Source: Candidatus Sericytochromatia bacterium S15B-MN24 CBMW_12 (lineage in GTDB: Bacteria; Cyanobacteriota; Sericytochromatia; S15B-MN24; UBA4093). From it: a stretch of 64,000 nucleotides of DNA. The notes beneath the pieces were generated by a model that did not search any database, had not been told where the DNA came from, and worked only from the letters and a program-made list of their open reading frames with translations. Positions 58,438-64,000 of the stretch are shown here, one piece after another (the first letter of the stretch is position 1; every line of letters begins with the position of its first letter). Where the stretch lies: positions 186,001-250,000 of the forward strand of contig DAZV01000026.1 in assembly GCA_002083825.1 (NCBI GenBank). The letters are read 5' to 3'. The position numbers and the translations under genes are program-made.

Positions 58438-59724
58438 ATGGCCAATGACAGCAAATCCCCGATGACCGCATTATCGCAAGCTTGGGCTCAGGATGCCCGC
58501 TGGAAAGGAATTCAGCGGGACTACACGCCCGAGGACGTTCTCAAGCTGCGCCCGTCGATCCTGGTCGAGCAAACCTTGGCGCGACTGGCGGCGGAGCGAC
58601 TCTGGAAGCTCCTCAACACCCAGAGCCACGTGAGCACCTTCGGCGCGATGACCGGAGCCCAGGCAGTCCAGATGGTGAAGGGTGGCCTTCAGTCCATCTA
58701 CCTGAGCGGCTGGCAGGTGGCCGCGGACAACAATCTGGCCGCTCAAACCTACCCCGACCAGAGCCTCTACCCCTCCAACTCGGTGCCGGCGGTGGTGCGC
58801 CGACTCAACAACGCCTTGATGCGGGCGGATCAGATCAATCGCCTCGAGGGCAACACGGAGACCCACTGGTACGCCCCCATCATCGCGGACGCCGAGGCGG
58901 GCTTCGGCGGACCGCTTCACGCCTTCGAACTCATGAAGAGTATGATCGAGGCGGGCGCCGGCGGCGTCCACTTCGAGGATCAACTGGCCAGCGAGAAGAA
59001 ATGCGGTCACCTGGGAGGCAAGGTCCTGGTTCCCACCTCGCAATTCATCCGGACCCTCCAGGGAGCCCGACTCGCGGCAGACGTGCTCGGCGTGAGCACC
59101 GTCATCATCGCGCGAACGGACGCCCTTGGCGCCAAATTGATCACCAGCGACGTCGACCCGCGCGATCGCTCCGTCCTCACCGGCGAGCGAACCTCCGAGG
59201 GTTTCTACCGGATCAAGGACGGCCTGGAAGCGGCCATCACCCGGTCCCTCGCCTACGCCCCCTACGCCGACGTGCTCTGGTTCGAAACCAGCAAGCCCGA
59301 CATGGCGGAGGCCAAGGTCTTCGCCGACGCCATCCACGCCCAGTTCCCAGGTAAGCTCTTGGCTTACAACTGCTCGCCTTCCTTCAACTGGAAGCAGCAC
59401 CTCGACGCCAAGCAAATCGCCCGCTTCCAGGACGATCTCGCCGCGATGGGCTACAAGTTCCAGTTCATCACCCTCGCGGGCTGGCACCTCATCAACCTGC
59501 ATACCTTCGAGCTCGCGCAGGCCTACCGCCAGAAGGGCATGTCGGCTTACGTCGACCTCCAAGAGCGGGAGTTCGCGGCGGAGCCCAATGGCTACACGGC
59601 GGTTCGACACCAGCGCGAGGTGGGCACCTCCTACTTCGATCAGGTGCTCATGGCCATCACGGCAGGACAAGCCTCCACCGGGGCCCTCGTGGGTTCCACG
59701 GAGGCCGCCCAGTTCCGTAACTAG
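58438..59724 (+). CDS. aceA: Isocitrate lyase
   Basis: Cleaves isocitrate to succinate and glyoxylate, the first bypass step. 428 residues. The catalytic signature KKCGH is present in [20 protein letters not shown]; other family blocks are SVSTFG-type [50 protein letters not shown] and [18 protein letters not shown] precedes ATG 58438 by 11 bases; the TTG 21 bases upstream was not used. Forms a bypass operon with aceB. Confidence 0.95.
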   Translation: MANDSKSPMTALSQAWAQDARWKGIQRDYTPEDVLKLRPSILVEQTLARLAAERLWKLLNTQSHVSTFGAMTGAQAVQMVKGGLQSIYLSGWQVAADNNLAAQTYPDQSLYPSNSVPAVVRRLNNALMRADQINRLEGNTETHWYAPIIADAEAGFGGPLHAFELMKSMIEAGAGGVHFEDQLASEKKCGHLGGKVLVPTSQFIRTLQGARLAADVLGVSTVIIARTDALGAKLITSDVDPRDRSVLTGERTSEGFYRIKDGLEAAITRSLAYAPYADVLWFETSKPDMAEAKVFADAIHAQFPGKLLAYNCSPSFNWKQHLDAKQIARFQDDLAAMGYKFQFITLAGWHLINLHTFELAQAYRQKGMSAYVDLQEREFAAEPNGYTAVRHQREVGTSYFDQVLMAITAGQASTGALVGSTEAAQFRN

Positions 59725-59745
59725 GCGAGTTTCTCCACGAACAGC

Positions 59746-59779
59746 GGTGGGGAGGGCCCCCGAAAGGCCCCTCCCCACC
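59746..59779 (+). terminator. Hairpin after aceA
   Basis: Eleven paired bases GGTGGGGAGGG / CCCCTCCCCACC with a small internal mismatch and GAAA-type loop, 22 bases after the aceA stop. No strong T run follows (ATCTTATCC), so termination may be partial. Confidence 0.6.
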
Positions 59780-59798
59780 ATCTTATCCGGAGTCCGAC

Positions 59799-60296
59799 AT
59801 GGCCACCGAGCCCGCACCCAACCGTCTCACGATCGCTCTCCTGACCGCCATGACCGTCTTGCTGGCCATGCTGGTGATCGGTCTGGGCGTCGGAGGCTTC
59901 TTCGCGATGCGCCACGCTCCCGAGATCCTGGGCATGGTCCGGGAGATGCGCCAGGAACTGGTTGCGACCCGCAAGTCGACCCAGAAGCTGAGCGCAGAGG
60001 CGGATCGCACGCAGGCTTTGGCTCGCGAAGCGTCCGCTCAGGCTGCCCGGCGTCAGCAAATCCTGAAGCAGGAGCTTCTCTCCCGTTCCCGAAGAACTCA
60101 AGCCCAGATGGACGGCATCGCGCGTCGGCGCGCCCGGATCCCCGAACGCGCTTCGCCGAATCCCTTGGCCAAGCTCGACGTCGTCATCGAACTCAACACC
60201 CTCATGGCCGATGAACTCGTGATCCTGAACCGCCACTTCGCCGAGACTCAGGCGTATCTGGCCGAGGCCTTGGGCCCGCTTCCCTTGCAGGAGTGA
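59799..60296 (+). CDS. Membrane-anchored coiled-coil protein, unknown
   Basis: 165 residues. One transmembrane helix (IALLTAMTVLLAMLVIGLGVGGFFAM), then a coiled coil from about 45 to 110 (REMRQELVATRKSTQKLSAE ... REASAQAARRQQILKQELL), a basic stretch (RRRARIPERAS) and a helical C-terminus. No family was recognised. It is downstream of the aceA hairpin and convergent with the amidase gene. Confidence 0.6.
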   Translation: MATEPAPNRLTIALLTAMTVLLAMLVIGLGVGGFFAMRHAPEILGMVREMRQELVATRKSTQKLSAEADRTQALAREASAQAARRQQILKQELLSRSRRTQAQMDGIARRRARIPERASPNPLAKLDVVIELNTLMADELVILNRHFAETQAYLAEALGPLPLQE

Positions 60297-60317
60297 CGCG
60301 CTGCGCGCTGTAAACGC

Positions 60318-62597
60318 TTAGCCCGCGTTGTCGGGAAGCTCGGGCTGATCGAGGATCACCTCGAGTTCGCGGTGCTCGTCCTTCGTCAAGTCCACCACCC
60401 AGAGCGAGCGGGTGTGGATGCCGTCCGAGACCGTCAGGTAGTGCTGGCCGACGGCTAGGTTCTCGAAGGCCCAGAGGCCGCCAGCATCCGTGAGCCCGGT
60501 GGTCTGGGCGCCCAGGGTGGCCGTGCCGTTCGAGACCACATCTCCCGATCGGTAGCGCAGCTTGACGCTCAAGCGTGCAGCGCCCACCTTGGCCGGTTGA
60601 AGCCCCTGAAAGATAGCATAAGCGGCCCGCCTAGCGCTCGCCTGCTGGGAAACCCAGTCGTAGCGCCCCAGCGGGCCGGGAACGATGGTGATGGAGGGGC
60701 AGGCGGGATGGATGAGCGTGTAGCTGGAGTAGGGTTTGGTATGTCCCTTGGCGCCGGTTGAGCGTTCGAGCGCTTCACGGATGGCCTCGGAAAATTGCTT
60801 GCCTTTGGTGCTGGTGGGGTAGTGTTCGGTCCGGAGGTCATCCTCGCCCTCGGCGTTGTGGGCGATGGTCAAGAAGAGGGTGGCTTCGGCCTCGTTGGCG
60901 AGACGGACCCGCTGGATGTCGCTCGCCGCGTCGTCGCGATCGCGCGTGAGCAGGACCTTCGCTCCCGCGTCTTCCAGGTACTCCCGCAACGCGTCGGCGA
61001 CCTGCCAGTTCAGCATGGAGGCGAGGTAGGCGCGATCCGAGACCGCCCCGCGCTCGTCCCCGCCACCGGCGGGATTGAGCACGATGACCTGGTCGTGGAA
61101 GGCTCCCTCTAGAAGGGGCTCCATCTGCAGATCGATGAAGGCCTTTTGCTTGAGCCCATAGTTCAGTGGCTTGTATCCGGGGCGTTCGACCCGGAGTTCG
61201 GTCAGCTTGGGCGGGACTTCCGCGAACCAGAAGTAACCGTCCGCGTTGGAGACGGCGGTGAATTGGCGCTCCTGCCCGACGGCCACGACCATGGCATCGG
61301 GGAGAGTCTTGCCGTCCTTGGACGAGACGTAGCCCATCAAGGCGGGCTTGGCGGCGGAGTCGAAGGTGACCGACGCCGAGACTGCCCCAGCCCGGGCGGT
61401 GACCGTGGTGGTCTTGGTCTTCTTGGGGTCCACGTCGTCCAGGTAGTTGACGGACATGCCGTCAACGGTTTCGCTCTCGGCCTTGTGCAGAGTTCCGGAG
61501 GTCGTGAGCCAAGTCACCGGGGTGCCATCGGTGACGGCCTTGCCGTTCACGTCCTCGAAGCGGACGACGAAGGGCATCCGGCCGCTCTTGGGGGGAACGC
61601 CCAGAGGGTTGGTGAGCACGCTGCGGGTCGCGGGATTGTTGACGGTGACCAGGGCCTCGGCGTTGGCCGAGGAGTTGCCCAGGACGTTCTTGAAGCTGAG
61701 GTTGACGACGTGGCCGGCGTTGGCGAGGGGGTCTCGGGGCTGATGGATGACCGTATGGGCCCGGGCATCATAGCTGACGGGTACCTTGACGCCGCCGATG
61801 GTCATGAGGATCGATGCGGGGGCCACCGGCGCGCCGCCACCGTCCAACTGGGCCACGATCACGGGGCGGGCGGGATCGGCCCCGTCCTGCTTCGCGAAGC
61901 CGTTCACTTTGGGCAGGCCCTTGGCGAAGTACTCGCTGATGCCCAGGAAGTAGGACTGCGCTTCGAGCTTGGTGGCTGCTTGGGTGCCGAGCTTGCGTTC
62001 GACGTCCGGGTTGCTGATGTACGAGGCTTCGCCCAGGATGGCGGGGGCCTTCGAGAAGCGCAGGACGAAGTAGTTGCCGGGGGCGAGCCGTTCCTTGGGC
62101 ATGGCGAGATTTCGGACGAGGCGACGGTGGATGGCCATGCCGGCCTCGTAGGAGGGGCCGGCATCATCCATCTTGTAGTAGGTCTGGGTTTCGTCCAGCT
62201 GGTTCTTCGGCTCGAGGGTCGCGTTATGGTGGATGGACAGGAAGAGGTCGGGGGCCTTGCCGTTGGAGAAGGTGACCCTTTCCGGGAGGGACATGTCCTG
62301 GTCTTTTTCGCGGGTGAGCAGGACCTCGGCGCCGGCCGAGCGCAGCAGCTTCGCGAGCTCCAGGGTGACGGCGAGATTGACGTCTTTTTCCTTGAGACCG
62401 CCTGGGCCGACCGCCCCGGGCTCCTTGCCGCCGTGGCCCGCGTCGAGCACGATTCGCCGCCCCTGGAGGCCTTGCCAGTCCGCCGCGGGAAGCGCGTCCC
62501 GCAGGGCGGAGTAGGTGGCGTCCTGGGCTCTGGCCGTGTGGGCGCAGCCGCCGATCGCGAGGGTGAGGGCAAGACACAGCAGGCGTTTCAAGCTCAC
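60318..62597 (-). CDS. Lipoprotein N-acetylmuramoyl-L-alanine amidase with a second degenerate amidase domain
   Basis: 759 residues. Signal peptide ends at lipobox AIGGC. The first Amidase_3 domain (about 45-230) has all zinc and catalytic residues: VLDAGHGGKEPG, KEKDVN, LFLSIHHNA and ILGEASYISN. The middle holds Ig-like and carboxypeptidase-regulatory-like strands (about 240-510). The second amidase-like domain (about 515-670) keeps the fold (LTRDRDDAASD, LFLTIAHNAEG) but reads VLNPAGGGDERG where the first zinc histidine should be, so it is probably inactive. A further carbohydrate- or CPR-like domain ends the protein. Start GTG 62597 with AAAGGT upstream. Cleaves peptide stems from peptidoglycan. 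Confidence 0.86.
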   Translation of the reverse strand: MSLKRLLCLALTLAIGGCAHTARAQDATYSALRDALPAADWQGLQGRRIVLDAGHGGKEPGAVGPGGLKEKDVNLAVTLELAKLLRSAGAEVLLTREKDQDMSLPERVTFSNGKAPDLFLSIHHNATLEPKNQLDETQTYYKMDDAGPSYEAGMAIHRRLVRNLAMPKERLAPGNYFVLRFSKAPAILGEASYISNPDVERKLGTQAATKLEAQSYFLGISEYFAKGLPKVNGFAKQDGADPARPVIVAQLDGGGAPVAPASILMTIGGVKVPVSYDARAHTVIHQPRDPLANAGHVVNLSFKNVLGNSSANAEALVTVNNPATRSVLTNPLGVPPKSGRMPFVVRFEDVNGKAVTDGTPVTWLTTSGTLHKAESETVDGMSVNYLDDVDPKKTKTTTVTARAGAVSASVTFDSAAKPALMGYVSSKDGKTLPDAMVVAVGQERQFTAVSNADGYFWFAEVPPKLTELRVERPGYKPLNYGLKQKAFIDLQMEPLLEGAFHDQVIVLNPAGGGDERGAVSDRAYLASMLNWQVADALREYLEDAGAKVLLTRDRDDAASDIQRVRLANEAEATLFLTIAHNAEGEDDLRTEHYPTSTKGKQFSEAIREALERSTGAKGHTKPYSSYTLIHPACPSITIVPGPLGRYDWVSQQASARRAAYAIFQGLQPAKVGAARLSVKLRYRSGDVVSNGTATLGAQTTGLTDAGGLWAFENLAVGQHYLTVSDGIHTRSLWVVDLTKDEHRELEVILDQPELPDNAG

Positions 62598-62688
62598 GGC
62601 CGACCTTTCTCTAGAGACAAAAACGATTCTTCAGGCGCTAAGCGTTATTCTCGCGGATCGCGTCCTCGTCGACGAGGTCGTGATTCGC

Positions 62689-63864
62689 TCAGTTCACCGT
62701 GCCGTAGAAGCATTTCAGGTAGTTGGTCTCGGGCGCCGCGGGAAGGACCGGGTGGTCGATGCCCGCCCCGCGAAGATCGAGCTGCCTCAGGCGGCGTCCC
62801 GAATCGTTGGCGGCGTCCTGGATGACCGAGACGAAGGTCTGGGCGTCCATGTGGTGCGAACAGGAGGCGCTCACGAGCATCCCGCCGGGCCGGAGCATCC
62901 GGATCGCGCGAAGATTGATCTCCTTGTACCCGCGGATGGCGCCGGGAATCGAATCCTTGCTCTTGGTGAAAGCCGGAGGATCCAGGATGATCATGTCGTA
63001 GAGTTCCTTGGCCTTTTCCTGCTCGCGCAAGAAGTCGAAGGCGTTGGCAGTGACCCACGAACAGCGTTCCGAAACCCCGTTCATCTGGGCGTTGGCCTCG
63101 CCAAGGGCGATCGCTTCGGCGGAGATGTCCACGCTGACCACTTCGGTGGCTCCGCCGAGGGCGGCGGCCATGGTGAAACCGCCCGAGTAGCTGAAGGCGT
63201 TGAGCACCCGCCGCCCCTTGGCAAGCTCGCCAACCCTCAGGCGGTTGGGACGCTGATCGAGGAAGAAACCGGTCTTTTGGCCGTTCTGGATGTCCACGCC
63301 AATCTGGTAAGGCCCCTCGTTGATGATGAGGCTCTTGGGCGGCGTCTGGCCCCAGATCGGACCCTTGCGCTCCTCGAGACCCTCCAGGCGGCGAACCGAA
63401 ACGTCCGAGCGCTCGAAGATTCCCCGCGGCTTGACCAGGTCGATCAGGGTCTGGATGATCAGGTCCCGTCGCACTTCGATCCCCATCGCCAGGATCTGCA
63501 CCGACAGGTAGGGCCCGTAACGATCCACCACCAGGCCCGGCAGGCCGTCGGCCTCGGAGTGGATGAGCCGGTAGGCGTCGGTACCCGTGAGGTAGTCGCC
63601 GCGAACTTTCAGGGCTTCCTCGATGCGCCGGCGCCAGAAATCGTCATCGATGGTTTCTTCCATGCGGGTGAGCAGGCGAACCAGGATGTTGGAATTCGGG
63701 TTGACGGTGCCCAGACCCACGAACTTGCCCTTGGCGTCCTTGACCTGGACGACCTCGCCGGGTTGCTCTTCGCCCGAGATCTTCTGGACTTCGCCCGCGA
63801 AGACCCACGGGTGGCCCCCCCGGATTCGCTGGGTTCGGGTGGGTTTCAGGACGAGCGTCTTCAA
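62689..63864 (-). CDS. rlmI: RlmI-like 23S rRNA (cytosine-C5) methyltransferase
   Basis: 391-residue class I SAM methyltransferase with an N-terminal PUA domain (about 1-80: LKPTRTQRIRGGHPWVFAGE). SAM and catalytic motifs: GFFLDQRPNR, VLNAFSYSGGFTMAAALGG, VSVDISAEAIALGE, IILDPPAFTKSK and ASCSHHMDAQTF with the catalytic cysteine. Length and order match RlmI, which methylates C1962 of 23S rRNA in E. coli. The start is TTG 63864, overlapping the preceding DUF1015 stop by four bases (TTGA), with GGAGGG upstream. Symbol by similarity. Confidence 0.88.
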   Translation of the reverse strand: MKTLVLKPTRTQRIRGGHPWVFAGEVQKISGEEQPGEVVQVKDAKGKFVGLGTVNPNSNILVRLLTRMEETIDDDFWRRRIEEALKVRGDYLTGTDAYRLIHSEADGLPGLVVDRYGPYLSVQILAMGIEVRRDLIIQTLIDLVKPRGIFERSDVSVRRLEGLEERKGPIWGQTPPKSLIINEGPYQIGVDIQNGQKTGFFLDQRPNRLRVGELAKGRRVLNAFSYSGGFTMAAALGGATEVVSVDISAEAIALGEANAQMNGVSERCSWVTANAFDFLREQEKAKELYDMIILDPPAFTKSKDSIPGAIRGYKEINLRAIRMLRPGGMLVSASCSHHMDAQTFVSVIQDAANDSGRRLRQLDLRGAGIDHPVLPAAPETNYLKCFYGTVN

Positions 63865-64000
63865 AGTGTTCCCTCCAGGGAGTTGAAAAGGATTCCCGTG
63901 GGAACCATGGGGGTGAAGCGGGTGGCCTTGGGGGGCAAGAGATCGCCGGCCTCGGCGAGATTCCAGATCTGTTCGGGAGGCGTCGGGTTGAGGAAGAAAG
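63861..64000 (-). CDS. DUF1015 protein, C-terminal fragment (cut by window edge)
   Basis: Only the last ~46 codons are in the window. They read FFLNPTPPEQIWNLAEAG then DLLPPKATRFTPMVPTGILF and NSLEGTL before the stop. This is the conserved end of DUF1015 family proteins, whose members include serine kinases. The stop TGA overlaps the TTG start of the methyltransferase gene, so the two are coupled. Confidence 0.8.
   Translation of the reverse strand, partial: FFLNPTPPEQIWNLAEAGDLLPPKATRFTPMVPTGILFNSLEGTL

Noticed and set aside
1-64000. tRNA, rRNA, replication origin or prophage
   Set aside because: No cloverleaf or rRNA sequence, DnaA-box cluster, or phage structural genes were recognised in any gap.

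Overview
This is about 64 kb of GC-rich bacterial chromosome from an organism with a Gram-negative-type envelope. Many genes encode lipoproteins with a lipobox, one encodes a small barrel-like exported protein, and several encode peptidoglycan enzymes. The window also holds Ser/Thr kinases, a giant kinase-AAA-GAF-GGDEF receptor, and a symporter-histidine kinase fusion. The palindrome GCGATCGC occurs at least 31 times by eye, against about 2 expected from base composition. This is the HIP1 signature of the cyanobacterial lineage. No photosynthesis gene is seen, so a non-photosynthetic relative such as Sericytochromatia is my best guess. That is inference only.

Layout. 0-2.2 kb: two paralogous zinc-ribbon Ser/Thr kinases. 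2.5-6.6 kb: three exported lipoproteins (beta-propeller, polysaccharide deacetylase, LysM plus DUF4015 glycosidase-like). 6.9-12.5 kb: a DUF2225/cyclic-nucleotide sensor, a phosphodiesterase-family enzyme, a MutT-type Nudix hydrolase and acetyl-CoA synthetase. 12.7-21.3 kb: an NHL-repeat lipoprotein, the 1.7-thousand-residue kinase-AAA-TPR-GAF-GGDEF protein and three small unknowns. 22-28.7 kb: lipA, the E1 alpha, E1 beta, E2 and E3 subunits of a 2-oxoacid (probably pyruvate) dehydrogenase, and lipB. This set makes the complex and its lipoyl cofactor together. Clusters of a G/C-run repeat lie at 21.4 and 30.1 kb. 30.4-34 kb: a polytopic membrane protein, a transpeptidase and a SpoIID-like lytic enzyme. 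34-42 kb: a TetR/hydrolase pair, then a translationally coupled run of a secreted AMMECR1-like protein, an alpha-2-macroglobulin and VanW.

41.5-48 kb is an accessory island. The DNA turns AT-rich inside vanW. A two-gene operon of a DUF262 protein and a RelA/SpoT-type nucleotide synthetase follows, then a decayed ISKra4-like element abutting an ISL3-like fragment, a toxin-antitoxin-like pair and a decayed IS3 element. I saw no HIP1 site between about 41.3 and 50.4 kb. The DUF262-RelA/SpoT pair is the best candidate for an undescribed defence or abortive-infection system.

48-64 kb returns to core-type genes: a lipoprotein, the symporter-histidine kinase, a 3-hydroxybutyrate dehydrogenase/GntP permease/MetX-like operon, a DedA-type protein, and the glyoxylate bypass pair aceB-aceA. 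Acetyl-CoA synthetase, 3-hydroxybutyrate oxidation and the glyoxylate shunt together indicate growth on C2 and C4 acids. The window ends with a two-domain amidase, an RlmI-like methyltransferase and the tail of a DUF1015 gene. No rRNA, tRNA or CRISPR array was recognised.
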